Shown: one piece after another, positions 12,226-21,300 of the stretch | How positions within the stretch are numbered: position 1 is the first letter of the stretch | Layout: every line of letters begins with the position of its first letter | Source of the DNA: Prorocentrum cordatum | Taxonomy: Eukaryota; Sar; Dinophyceae; Prorocentrales; Prorocentraceae | Length of the DNA: 64,000 nt | NCBI GenBank assembly: GCA_963575745.1 | Contig: CAUYUJ010000891.1 | Span: 1,245,665 to 1,309,664 of the forward strand | Direction of reading: 5' to 3' | Made by a program: the position numbers and the translations under genes | The notes under the pieces: model-generated | What the model was told of the DNA's origin: nothing | The model's database searches: none | What the model saw: only the letters and a program-made list of their open reading frames with translations

Positions 12226-15200
12226 CCATCACCATCATCATCACCATCATCATCACCACCGTCAGCATCCTCATCATCAGCATCATCATCATCCTCCTCC
12301 TCATCATCATCATCATCTTCAGCAGCAGCAGCATCGGCATTCCACTCAGCATAAGCATCGCAACCATCAGCATCATCAGCATCATCCACCATAAACATAA
12401 CTACCACCATCCCAGCATGACCATCGATCATCATCATCATCCTCACCCACTCACTCTCTGACTCACTCACATTTTCTCATCACTATGTACTCATCGGCAC
12501 GCCAGGGCCACATCATGATCACTGGCCATCACTATCATCGCCGTCTTCATCACCATCGAACATCGTTATCGTCATCACTACCACCAGCCCACCGAGATCA
12601 TCGACCAAGAGGGCGCCTCGTCTGTGAGTGGATTGCGGCAGCTCCCCCCTTATGGGGCACGCACATCATGTTCGAATCCGAGGCGGGTTATCGGAAACTT
12701 GTTACTGTCGTCATGTCCGGGCTCCTCTGGCCTGCATACGGAGGAAGTCTCGAGAGGGAGCCTCGTCTGTGAGTGAATCGCGAGGAAGTCTCAAGAGGGA
12801 GCCCCCTCCCTGTGGGGCCTGCACTTCATGTTCGAATCCGAGGTCATCGGAAACCTGTGACTGCCACCATTCTTAAGCCCATCTGGCCTGAATATGGAGG
12901 AAATCTCGAGCGGGAGCGTCTGTGAGTGAACCCAAGACCCCCTCCCTCTGGGGCCCCCGCGTCCATGTGCGAATCCGAGCGGGGTCATCGGAAAGCTGGA
13001 ACTGTCGTCACTTTTGGCCTCCTCAGGCTTGAATCTAGAGGACGTCTCGAGGGGGAGCCTCGTTTTTGAGTGAATCGCGAGGACGTCTCCAGCGGGAATC
13101 CCTTCTTCTGGTGTATCTGCTTCCATGTACGAATCCGAGCGGGGCACGCTTGGGCTCATCAGGCCTGAAGCGTGTGGATGTTTTGGGCGGGGTCTTCGTC
13201 TGTGAATGACTCGCGCTCGCGCTTGGACCAGGGCGCCCCATCTCCTGGGAGGAGCTGGAATCTCGAGCTGGCATGCTACAGGCACTCACGAGCCACTCCC
13301 TCGAGCCATCTGGGGAGGAGGAGGCGCCGCGGGTGGTAACTCAACCGCGGCCCAGCCGGGCGCAGGGGGAAACCCTTGCGTCTGGGCCGCCAGTTGTAAC
13401 TGATCGGCGGCCGAATTGGGCGCAGGGGGAAACCCTTGTGTCCGCGCCCCAGCGGCTCGCGTGGTTGTCCCAACGGCCTCGCCTGCGGGACCGTCCCGAC
13501 GGCTTCGCGATCCGGCCATCGGAGAACGCGCCCATGCCCGCCGCGGCGCCAACGGCGCCGAGGAAAATCGATTTGCCCCGGCCAGGAGGCAGGGGTGGTG
13601 CATGGGAAGAACAGGCAGGAGGAGGATGAAACAGGGACAGTGATAAGGATGGCGAGGAGGAGGAGGAGAAGGAGGAGGGAAAGACGGAGAATGAGGAGGA
13701 TGAGGAGGAGGAAGAGGAGGAGGAGCAGGAGGAGGAGGAGGAGGAGAGGGGGGAGGACGAGAATGAGGAGGAGACGGAGGGCGAAGAGGACGAAGAGGAG
13801 AGAAGGCGCACCAGAGGGCGGGAGGACGCCTCCGCCAAGGCGACGAGGAGGAAGCGAGGGGCCAGCTAGATAGATTCTCGTGTGGGGTCCTACCTCCGGA
13901 ATCATTAATTCTTGGCCGCGGCATGGTGGGACGCGCCCCTTCGTGGATTGTCCAGGAGTGGTGTAGCCTTCCTGGTCAGCCATGTGAGTTTGTCCCTGTT
14001 GTCATGCAGCCTAGTACGCTGGCCTGCTGGCGCAGCCCCGCGCTTGGCCACGTTCGGAGGCACGTATACCTCTGGCGCCTGGCGCGACAAGGTACAATTC
14101 GTCCTCTTCCCGGTGGTCTCGCCTCTGGGACGCCTGCGCGCAAGCCGCCTGGCTCTCCTGGCAGCTTCTGCAGCCAGCCTTCAGCCCCCAGCGCCACTCA
14201 GTCTCCCTCGGCGGCAGCCTCGGCAGCCGTGGGTGCGCTCGCTGGGTAATTAGGCTCCGCCCGTGGCCCGGTTCGACCTCTGACGCCGCCTGCGCCTTTG
14301 TTTGCGGCTGCGACCAACAAGATCCCCACCAGCCCATCCAGAAACGATGCCCACGAGAGCTGACGGCCCGACGGGGGGAGAGAGGAAGAGACACGCATAG
14401 TCGAAGGATGTTGGCTTCTTGGCGGCCTCCTGGGGAGGCTCCGTGGCCATCTTGAGCCGCCTTGGAGCGGTCTTGGGGCCTCTTTGAGCATCTTGGGAGC
14501 CAGCTTGAGTTATCTTGAGCCATCTTGGAGGTCATCTTGAGCTCTCTGAGGCCGTTCGGGGGCCTCTTGGGTGCCTCTCGGGTGCCTCTAGGAGGCCTCT
14601 TGGAGTTTTTGGGGGCGTTCTTGGAGCTCGCTTGGGGGCCTCTCGGGAGCCCTGGGTGGGCCTCTGGGGGCCATCTTGGAGGCGGTCGGTCAAACGAGGG
14701 GGGTACTAAATGGAGTTTCCCCCCCCTCGGGGGCCACGATCCTCGTAGTGGTATCAAAGATTTGCCCTCCCAGGGGCCAGAAAAGTAGCCTCTGACACAT
14801 CGGTCCCCCACCCCAAACAAAAACAGAGGGGCGAGGGGGAGGGTTCCCCTCCCCGAAGGGAGCAGGAAGTATGGAAGACGAAAGAGACCCTCGTTACACC
14901 GCCTGTCGCCCGAAGGGCCAGTGTGATTCGACTTGGATCGGTCCGTGCGGGCCCCATGGCCCGAGAACTGGCGAAACAACAGCCGCTGCGAAACGAGTGT
15001 CACGCCCGGATCTCAGGAGACACCGTGGCCCAGGACCACTTCTAGCAACGCCCGCAGAGACTTCGAGCACCGCGCCCCAAGCTGTCCCCCTGGGCACGAG
15101 GCCGGCGGGGGCGGGAAGTGGTGCTCGGGCAGTGCCAAGGGAGTCACAACTGAGCAGTGAGGGGGGCCACCCGCTGCTCTTGGCAAGCGGAGTTCCAGGA

Positions 15201-17123
15201 TCGAAGCTCCCCCTTCCTCCTCCTCCTCCTCCTCCTCCTCCTCCTCCTCCTCCTCCTCCTCCTCCTCCTCCTCCTCCTCCTCCCTCCTCCTCCTCGTCCT
15301 TGTCCTCGTCCCTCCTCCCTCCTCCTCCTCCTCGTCCTCCTCCTCCTCCTCCTCCTCCTCCTCCTCCTCCTCCTCCTCCTCCCTCCTCATCCTCCTCCCC
15401 TCCTCCTCCTCCTCCTCCTCCTCCTCCTCCTCCTCCTCCTCCTCCTCCTCCTCCTCCTCCTCCACGAATCGACGCTTGGGGTCGCTTTGGAAAGCGCTGG
15501 AGCGTTCTCTTTGGGGCCCGCCTCCTCGAGGAGGCGGCGCTTCTCCTCGAGGCCGCGGCGACCCCCCCCCCCGCGGTGGTGACCTCCCGTGGCGTTGCGC
15601 CCCAGGTGCGTGGAGCCCTCCGCCCGCCGGGGGGCGGACGCGCTGCCGTTCGGCGCCCCGTTCGTGTCGCTGGACGAGGACCCAGCGGGGAAGCTGGCGT
15701 ACTACTGGGTGCTGGCAGACGTGGAGCGGTACCCGCACGTGAGCGACGGAGAAGAACGGGTTCGTCTGCGCCGGCATTGGCGCGTCAGCTTCGCGCGTAA
15801 GCTTCGCGCGTGTGCGCCCTCGTCTCCGATGCAGCGTGCCGCGCTGGCGGCCCGCGTAAGTCGCCGCGGAAGGTCGCTGTGCCATCTCGCGTAAAACCCG
15901 TTTTGGGCCGTTGCTCACGCGAAGCTGAGCTCAGACCATCGAAGGCATGATGGCTGTCCATCCGGGCGCGTTGGCTCGTCTTCGGCTCCTGGGGCCCGTG
16001 GGGCCCCTGGTGCCATCGAACATGGATCCATGGCGAACAAGCTGCCTCCCGGTCCAGAAAGGATCATTATCGGAGGATGGTTGGGAACGGGTCGCCACAT
16101 GGAAACGGTTCCTCAGGTTCTTGTCCCCGGCTTCGGCCTATTCAGGGGCCCACCTCGGGCCCCGGGACCGTCAAGAATCAACTCGGGGCGAGCAGCCGGT
16201 CTTGGCTCGTCTACGCGTCAGAGGGACCCTTCGCTGGAGTGACCTTTGCTGCAGGCCCACGGGGGTCCTCCCAGCCTTGGCCCGCGCGCGTGGGCTTGGC
16301 CTCGCCCGCGGCCCCCCGAAGCCGCGCACCAGAGGCCACTCTTGCCCAGGGGCCGCTCTCGCGTGTCGCGGCCTGGCGGCGGCCCCTGGGGGCGCCGAGG
16401 TACCCGCACGTGCTGCACTTCGTGTCGCTGGCCGAGCTGAGGGCGCAGCTGCTCGTGGCGCAGCGGCGGGGCCCGGAGCTGGCGCGCCTCATGCGCGACC
16501 ACTTCCGCAGCGTCGTGGTCGCGAACGCGGTGCGCTTCTGCCAGGGCGCCCTCCGGCGGCTGCTGGGCCCAGCGCTCCTGGCTCCCGCGGCGGCCCGAGA
16601 GAAAAAGCACAGCGTCGCGCACCTGCAGCAGCGGGCCAACGAAGCCCTGCGCGGCACCGCGCTCAGACCCGAGCGCGCTGACTCCCGAGCGCCGCCCCGC
16701 CACCGTGGCCCCCTCGGGCAGCCCGCGGGCGGGCGAGACTCTCGCCGCTCTGCTGCGGCAGGGGCCTCCCTCCTGGTTCCTCTCGGGCCCCGCCCGGTGC
16801 CCTGGCCTGTTCGGCGCCGGTCCCTTGGGCACGCCACGCACCGCACACCGCGCGCGCAGCCTCTCGTCGCGCTCGTGCCGTCCCCCGGGCCTGCCCCGTG
16901 CGGCCCTGGGCCCCCGCCGCCCCCAGCGGAAGAATCCCGCACCCCGAGGTCCGACGTCGCGGGCAACAAGTGGGGCAGCCTGAGAATTCCCGACGGGGGC
17001 CCTGGATCCCATCTTCCTGCTGCATGTCCTCTCGGGCCACCACGGGGGTGCGAGGTTAGTCGCGCTTCGCGGTCTGGGCGATTTCACAGCGAGCCGCGCA
17101 GATATTCGCGCTTCGCGGTTTGA
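4626..17123 (+). CDS. Twelve-exon gene of unknown function, split by introner-like introns
   Basis: I reconstruct exons 4626-4789, 6249-6375, 6976-7128, 7476-7605, 7803-7864, 8664-8834, 9068-9121, 9431-9658, 9865-10046, 10426-10486, 15616-15728 and 16400 onward. All join in phase without a stop, giving up to about 720 codons. Recognisable stretches are VRLRLTVVGDHAPECLGL (exon 2), AVWCWMLRRRAEEP (exon 6), HMVIQLFWQLGLAVPWV (exon 8), FRDVYAMGVPVIAPA (exon 9) and YYWVLADVERYPHVLHF across exons 11-12. From memory the last third resembles large dinoflagellate proteins sometimes called glycosyltransferase-like; that is a weak impression and I assign no function. The true 5' end is not seen. The frame stays open to TGA at 17121-17123, but sequence after about 16620 is Arg/Pro/Gly-rich, so the real end may be earlier. 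Exon edges may be off by a few bases because direct repeats make junctions ambiguous. Confidence 0.5.
4790..6248 (+). other. Intron 1, GC-AG, with spliced-repeat ends and nested elements
   Basis: Donor GAG|GCCGGC and acceptor GTCGAG|GGGG lie in a 7-bp direct repeat, GTCGAGG. Removal joins frame 0 to frame 1 in phase. The left end (GCTGCACGCAGCAGGG..CCTTCGCCAG) matches the S introner end seen in intron 9. A complete S copy (5094-5262) and a U palindrome (5462-5582) lie inside. Confidence 0.5.
5094..5262. mobile_element. Introner-like element, family S, nested copy
   Basis: Left end TCGCCAGAGTGACCTTTGGT; right end GCGCACCAAAGGGCACTCTT followed by a second inverted GTGAC motif. This is the two-fold AGAGTGACC inverted terminus of the S family. 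Confidence 0.6.
6376..6975 (+). mobile_element. Intron 2, GC-AG, S-family introner ends
   Basis: Direct repeat GAGGC at both junctions: ACCGAG|GCAGG and GGCGAG|GCCGT. The spliced product is in phase 0. Inside the donor lies CTACGCGTCAGGGTGACCCT, the S-family left end shared with the element at 16205. The right part (6919-6958) is the inverse end. A (TA)n run at 6584-6602 and a U palindrome at 6747-6876 are nested within. Confidence 0.6.
7129..7475 (+). mobile_element. Intron 3 with long inverted repeat, non-canonical ends
   Basis: The ends carry an inverted repeat of about 35 bp (left GGCCTCCCAGGTGGGGTC, right its inverse ending at GGGAGGCC), and the interior is itself palindromic. The direct repeat GAGCT at 7125-7129 and 7472-7476 gives an in-phase join of frame 1 to frame 0. 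A GT-AG choice (7143 to 7457) exists but breaks the frame. The exact edge is uncertain by a few bases. Confidence 0.5.
7606..7802 (+). mobile_element. Intron 4, GT-AG, complete S-family introner
   Basis: The 197-bp intron is almost exactly one S element: AGGAGTGACCGTTCGCCGGA near the donor, and CACTCTTGCC..GGGTCACTCTTACG near the acceptor. GT-AG splicing joins CGG GAG G to GG GCT CGG in phase. The short direct repeat AGGG flanks it. Confidence 0.65.
7865..8663 (+). other. Intron 5, ends unclear
   Basis: Skipping this stretch joins ...HALQ to AVWCWML in phase across a shared CAG. Without splicing the frame stops at TGA 7868-7870, so the alternative is that a gene ends there. No canonical donor is available. 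The 8505-8600 part is a dispersed repeat. Confidence 0.35.
8835..9067 (+). mobile_element. Intron 6 with inverted repeat overlapping exon edge
   Basis: CTGGAGCCGGCTGGG at the end of exon 6 is inverted as CCCAGCCGCCTCCAG at the end of the intron. Part of the terminal repeat would therefore be read as exon. The flanks CAGCGG and CAGCAG resemble a target duplication. Splicing is in phase, but no GT donor fits. Confidence 0.4.
9122..9430 (+). mobile_element. Intron 7, U-family palindromes with shared outer ends
   Basis: Direct repeat ACCAG at both junctions; the frame is the same on both sides. The outer inverted segment includes GGCACAGGC near the left edge and its inverse near the right. The inner part is two nested CCGCGCGGA-type palindromes (9192-9392). 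Splice dinucleotides are non-canonical. Confidence 0.4.
9659..9864 (+). mobile_element. Intron 8, GA-AG, near-complete hairpin
   Basis: Direct repeat GGACT spans both junctions. Donor GA, acceptor TTCGTCAG|GACT; splicing is in phase 0 and changes frame 2 to frame 1. The whole 206-bp intron folds on itself: (CA)n plus CCCATACCCATAAGGGGG on the left pairs with CCCCCTGTGGGTATGGGTG plus (TG)n on the right, and the centre GGTTGTCGGACCCTGGGG pairs with CCCCCATCCGACAACACG. Confidence 0.65.
10047..10425 (+). mobile_element. Intron 9, GT-AG, S-family introner carrying a T element
   Basis: Donor CTGAG|GTCCGC and acceptor GATGAG|GACG share TGAGG. Splicing joins frame 1 to frame 2 in phase. The S ends sit just inside: GCACGCAAGAGTGGCCCTTC, and GGTCACTCGTGCC...CACTCC. 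A second inverted-repeat element (T, 10137-10326) lies within it. Confidence 0.7.
10137..10326. mobile_element. MITE-like element, family T, copy 1
   Basis: About 37-bp TIRs (left GGGCCGGGCGAAAGGGGGGA; right inverse ending CCCTTTCGCCCGGCCC) plus inner hairpins GGCGCC/GGCGCC and CAGCTACGCGAGCTG. Nearly identical to 59242-59437. Confidence 0.8.
11861..12445. repeat. (CAT)n microsatellite, about 580 bp
   Basis: CAT/ATC units with CAG, CGT and CAC variants. The poly-His, poly-Ile, poly-Ser and poly-Asp frames across it are artefacts. Confidence 0.95.
12600..13250. repeat. Tandem repeat, about 150-bp unit, four degenerate copies
   Basis: Each unit has TCTGTGAGTGAATCGCGAGG, TGTTCGAATCCGAG and GGTCATCGGAAA-like motifs. 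A 56-bp direct duplication (GGGCGCAGGGGGAAACCCTT) follows at 13350-13440. Confidence 0.7.
13646..13855. repeat. (AGG)n microsatellite
   Basis: Imperfect GGA/GAGGA units over about 210 bp. Confidence 0.9.
14440..14700. repeat. Degenerate CTTGGG/GGCCTC repeat cluster
   Basis: Same short-motif composition as 3010-3500 and the X elements; no element ends recognised. Confidence 0.6.
15205..15462. repeat. (TCC)n microsatellite
   Basis: About 260 bp of near-pure TCC with a few CGT/CCT interruptions. No retrotransposon borders it on either side. Confidence 0.95.
15729..16399 (+). mobile_element. Intron 11, GT-AG, 14-bp direct repeat, S element inside
   Basis: GGTACCCGCACGTG occurs at 15728-15741 and 16399-16412, exactly spanning both junctions. 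GT-AG splicing (GAGCG|GTACCC, GCCGAG|GTACCC) joins ...DVERYPHV... in phase. An S element (16205-16372) ends 27 bp before the acceptor. This is the best-supported junction of the gene. Confidence 0.75.
16205..16372. mobile_element. Introner-like element, family S
   Basis: Left CTACGCGTCAGAGGGACCCT; right GCCGCGCACCAGAGGCCACT then CTTGCCCAGGGGCCGCTCTC. Lies in intron 11. Confidence 0.65.
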
Positions 17124-17129
17124 GGGATG

Positions 17130-18220
17130 CTTCGCGATTTCAGAGCGAGGGGTTGCATCGCGGGTTTCGCGGTCCGGGCGACGTGGAAGCAGGGATTTTG
17201 AGAGGGTTGCCGGGTCTGGAAGCAACAGATTTGAGCGGACAGGGGGGCCCGGAAGTCAGAAAATTCAGATGCCAGTCGGGCCTGGAAGCATGGAGTTTGA
17301 ACCGGTGGCGGGGCCTGGAAGCAGAGGATTTGAATAGGCAGTCTGGCTTGGCAGCCAGGGATTTGAACGGGCGGCGAGGCCCGGAATAAAGGATTTCGAT
17401 TGGGGAGTCGGGCCTGGAAGCAGGGGATTTAAATTGTTGGCGGGGCCTGGAAGCAGGGGATATGAATGGGCAGTCTAGCTTGGAAGTCAGGGGTTCGAAC
17501 GGGTGGCGGGACCCAGAATAGAAGATTATGCTTGGAAAGCCGCGCCTGGAAGTAGGGAGTTTGAACGGGCGGCGGGGCCTGGAAGCAGGGATCTATATAG
17601 ACAGTCTGGACTTGAAGTCAGGGATTCGAACGGGTGGCGGGCTTGGGATAGAGAAGTCTGACTGGGGAGTCGGGCCCGGAATCTGGGAGGTTAAGCGGGT
17701 GGCGAGGCCTGGCAGCAACGGATTTGAGTATAGGTAGTCTGGCCTGGAAACCAGGGATTTTAACGGGAGGCAAGGGCCTGGAATAGAGAAGTTGCAGTGG
17801 GGAGTCAGGCTTGGAGGCAGGGGATTTGAGCGGGTGGGAATCAGGCCTGGGAGCAGGGGATTTGAACTGGCGGCGAGGCCCAGAAGCAGGGAATTTGAGT
17901 AGACAGTCTGGCCTGAAAGCCATGGACTTGAACGGGTAGGGGCGCCTGGAATGGAGGAGTTTGTTTAGGGAGTCGAGCTCGGAAGCAGGTGATGCGAACA
18001 TGCGGCGAGGCCTAGAAGTGAAGGATTTGAACAGGAAATCTAGCCTGAAAGTCAGGTTTTCGAACGCGCGGCGAGGACTGGAATACAGGAGCTTGATTGC
18101 GGAGTCGGGCCTGGAAGCGACAAAATTACGCGGGCGGCGGTGCCTGGAAGCAGATTTGAGTAGGCAGCCTGGCCTGGAAATCACGGGTTTGAACGGGCGG
18201 CGTGGCCTGGAACAAAGGAG
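17130..18220. repeat. Minisatellite, about 35-60-bp degenerate unit
   Basis: Repeated GGCCTGGAAGCAGGGGATTT and GAACGGGCGGCGAGG blocks over 1.1 kb, each copy diverged. No gene. Confidence 0.85.
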
Positions 18221-18221
18221 G

Positions 18222-18812
18222 TTGTCTCTGCTGGTGGTGGTAGCACCAGCGAAAAAGCTTCGAGCATGCAAGGGTTCGAGGAAGGAGGGAAAGGAAGCGG
18301 CGACGGCGTCAGATGGCTGCGACGACGATGATTTGCCACAGGATGCGCTACCCTGCGGATCCACCTTCCACCACGCGCAGCGGCCCTCCGCCGCCGCCTG
18401 TACCTTTTGTGGGTACGGCGGCAAAAACGGTCAAGCACAGGGCGGGAGGGGGTCCATGATGGGCCCCCCCTTGGGTGGGCCAGCTTGACCCAGAAAGGCT
18501 TGAGCCCCCAGAGGGGGGGACGAGAGAGAGAGAGAGAGCAAAGCCAAGGCAGGAGCAAAGAGAGGGAAGCCCGCACAATCTTGGTGGCCGAGAAAGCTTA
18601 GCGTTTAGCGTATACTTTGAAACGACTAAGCTGTCTCTGCCAGCAGTGATAGCACTAACGAAAAAGCCTCGAGCATGCAAGGGCTCGAGGGAGGAGGAAA
18701 TGGAAGCGGCGGTGGCGTCGGATGGCGGCGACAACGATGATTTGCCACAGGATGCGCTACCCTGCGGATCCACCTTCTGCCACGCGCAGCGGGCCTCCTC
18801 CGTCCTCTTCTC
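18222..18812. repeat. Direct duplication of an about 180-bp segment (18222-18400, 18638-18812)
   Basis: Both copies contain CGAGCATGCAAGGG and, near-identically, GATTTGCCACAGGATGCGCT plus the following CGGATCCACCTTC. In each copy one + frame stays open and encodes similar residues (KKxRACKGS...DDLPQDALPCGSTF). Could be a duplicated exon or just repeat DNA. From 18813 to 19130 nothing else is recognised. Confidence 0.55.
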
Positions 18813-19129
18813 AAGCCGCCGTGGAATTCCACGGCGCCGCTCTCTAGGTCCAGTTCCATGCTGCAGTTTTCTCGGCCTGTGGTGAGGCGGCGCTGCACCG
18901 CGTGTGTCAAGGGAGGCTGCGAGGGCTGGTTCTGGCATCGACCTCCTCGTGCCGCTGCCGTCCTGCCGCTGGCCGCACTGGGCGCCGGCGCCTGCTGAGC
19001 CAGCGGGTGGCGCTGCGCCGGCAGAGCGTCCGGGGCGGGTCACGGCAGTGTCCTCACGCCTGGCCGAGCTGTCCCCATCGGGTTACCGCCCCCCGATGTG
19101 GCCCATCCCCAGCCGGCGGCTGTGTTGCA

Positions 19130-19475
19130 GCGCTTCGTGGCCCCATGGGGTGAGGTTCCAGTGGCTGCACTCGCATGCGTCTCCCCCGCCCAGTACAGCG
19201 CTCCGTGGCCCCATAGGGAGCTCCACCGAAGGCCCCAGTGGGTGTGTTCGCACGCATCTCCCCCACTCAGTGCAGCGCTTCGGGGCCCCATCGGGAGGTC
19301 CACTGAAGGCCCCAGTGGCGACGTTGGCATGGCGGCCCCGCTCCATTTCGGCACTCCCGTCACACGTTTCGTGGCCCCATATGGAGCGCCACCGAAGGCC
19401 CAAATGGCTGCGCCCGCATGCGTCCCCGCCCCATTTCGGCACACCCTTTGCACGCTTCGTGGCCCCACGTATGGA
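19130..19475 (-). repeat. 90-bp satellite, about four units, inverted relative to 52.0-54.0 kb
   Basis: Units contain TTCGTGGCCCCATAGGG, CACCGAAGGCCCCAGTGG and GCATGCGTCTCCCCC. They are the reverse complement of the array at 52000-54040. The stretch after it (19490-19550) matches the inverted spacer at 52700-52765. Confidence 0.75.
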
Positions 19476-19606
19476 TCCGAAAGCGATACTCACAACGGCG
19501 ATGCCCACAACTGCATATCATGTGGCTGGGCCCTTCGCCAGGACGATTGCGAAGGCCTGACGGCCGGTGCCGCCGACCCTGTTCGCAATGCGCAGCAAGA
19601 GATTAC

Positions 19607-20600
19607 GAGGTTGCTCAAGGTCGGCTTGGCTGGAGCCCAGGGGAAGAGGAGTCCCAGGGGGGGGCGTCGTATCTGACCCGGGGGGGGGGTCGCTACCCCC
19701 CCCCCCCTCCCGGCGGGGGAGGGATCAAAGGGAAGGGGCTTCCCTTCGACTCAATTACGAGGTTGCTCAAGGTCGGCTTGGCTGGAGCCCAGGGGAAGAG
19801 GAGTCCCAGGGGGGGGCGTCGTATCTGACCCGGGGGGGGGGTCGACACCCCCCCCCCCCTCCCGGCGGGGGAGGGATCAAAGGGAAGGGGCTTCCCTTCG
19901 ACTCAATTACGAGGTTGCTCAAGGTCGGCTTGGCTGGAGCCCAGGGGAAGAGGAGTCCCAGGGGGGGGCGTCGTATCTGACCCGGGGGGGGGGTCGACCC
20001 CCCCCCCCCTCCCGGCGGGGGAGGGATCAAAGGGAAGGGGCTTCCCTTCGACTCAATTACGAGGTTGCTCAAGGTCGGCTTGGCTGGAGCCCAGGGGAAG
20101 AGGAGTCCCAGGGGGGGGCGTCGTATCTGACCCGGGGGGGGGGTCGCTACCCCCCCCCCCTCCCGGCGGGGGAGGGATCAAAGGGAAGGGGCTTCCCTTC
20201 GACTCAATTACGAGGTTGCTCAAGGTCGGCTTGGCTGGAGCCCAGGGGAAGAGGAGTCCCAGGGGGGGGCGTCGTATCTGACCCGGGGGGGGGGTCGCCA
20301 CCCCCCCCCCCCCTCCCGGCGGGGGAGGGATCAAAGGGAAGGGGCTTCCCTTCGACTCAATTACGAGGTTGCTCAAGGTCGGCTTGGCTGGAGCCCAGGG
20401 TTTGCTCAAGGTCGGCTTGGCTGGAGCCCAGGGGAAGAGGAGTCCCAGGGGGGGGCGTCGTATCTGACCCGGGGGGGGGGTCGCTACCCCCCCCCCCTCC
20501 CGGCGGGGGAGGGATCAAAGGGAAGGGGCTTCCCTTCGACTCAATTACGAGGTTGCTCAAGGTCGGCTTGGCTGGAGCCCAGGGGAAGAGGTCTCCCAGG
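19607..20600. repeat. 152-bp satellite array, six to seven copies, with G and C runs
   Basis: GAGGTTGCTCAAGG starts units at 19607, 19759, 19911, 20061, 20212, 20365 and 20549, with one partial 38-bp unit at 20401. Each unit has a run of nine or more G followed closely by a run of eleven to thirteen C, then GGGAAGGGGCTTCCCTT. Copies are almost identical apart from run lengths. Confidence 0.95.
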
Positions 20601-21147
20601 GAAAGGGAAGGACAGAGACGACGAGTACAAAGAATGACGGAGATGACGGCTCGAACGGAAAAGCCCCTCACACACGCCGACAGGGTCGGCGGATTTGAAT
20701 CCTGAGACGTTTCTGAGCGGTCCCAGGGCCCGGCGAGGGCCCCCCGACGCCGCATTTTGCAAAACAAAAAAAAAAAGTGCCGTCCTGAGTTTTTCCGAAC
20801 GGCGCGATCAGGTCTGGGCCCCTCCCTCCCACCTCGCCGCCCTCCTCGCCGCGGCGGGCCCGCAGGAGGTGTGCCCCGTGAAGCAGCTGTCCGGCTCGGC
20901 GGTGCAGCTCTGCGCCGGGAAGGTCAGGCCCGGCCCCCTCCTTCCCCCCTCTGAGAGGAGAAGGGTACTCCAGATTTCGTAATAAAAGGGAGGGGGTCAC
21001 AACCCTCCCAGACGAGAAGCTTTAGACCCCCCCGACTATCCATGAAGGGGCGGCCCTTTGCCCAGACCCCCCCGAACCCTCCAAGACAGCTCAAATTAGA
21101 CCCCCCCCCCCGAATGTGACCCCCCCCACTTTGTTATGGAATCCGGA
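20601..21147. other. No gene seen
   Basis: Mixed sequence ending in C-rich blocks (ACCCCCCCGA repeated at 21020-21125). No convincing coding frame. Confidence 0.35.
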
Positions 21148-21300
21148 GTAACCTCCTCCTCCTCCCCCTCCTCCTCCTCCTCCTCCTCCTCCTCCTCCTC
21201 CTCCTCCTCCTCATTATCCTCCTCCTCCTCCTCCTCCTCCTCCTCCTCCTCCTCCTCCTCCTCCTCCTCCTCCTCCTCCTCCTCCTCCTCCTCCTCCTCC
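21148..21300. repeat. (TCC)n microsatellite bordering LINE copy 1 on the 5' side
   Basis: About 150 bp of near-pure TCC with one ATTATCC break, directly followed by retrotransposon sequence. Confidence 0.95.

Larger units (their letters stand above)
10487..15615 (+). other. Intron 10, long, repeat-filled (about 5.1 kb)
   Basis: A GT-AG choice (CCAAGG|GTGTCC to GTGGAG|CCC) joins exons 10 and 11 in phase 0. A GG-AG choice within shared AGG would add three residues. The intron holds the (CAT)n, (GGA)n and (TCC)n tracts and a degenerate CTTGG cluster. Outside the listed repeats (10900-11860, 13860-14440 and 14700-15200) I see no gene. Confidence 0.4.

Noticed and set aside
11768-12470. Poly-His, poly-Ile, poly-Ser and poly-Asp proteins
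   Set aside because: Pure products of the (CAT)n microsatellite on both strands.
12660-13140. tRNA or tRNA-derived SINE, because of the repeated TGTTCGAATCCGAG (B-box-like) motif
   Set aside because: No matching A box, acceptor stem or tRNA fold could be found around it; the motif is part of a 150-bp tandem repeat.
15205-15480. A further LINE bordering this (TCC)n tract
   Set aside because: Neither side matches LINE termini, spliced leader or RT motifs, so TCC tracts also exist without elements here. The same holds at 60758-60985 and 61877-62035.
19607-20600. CRISPR-like regular array
   Set aside because: Units of 152 bp repeat entirely with no variable spacers, in a eukaryotic context; it is a satellite.
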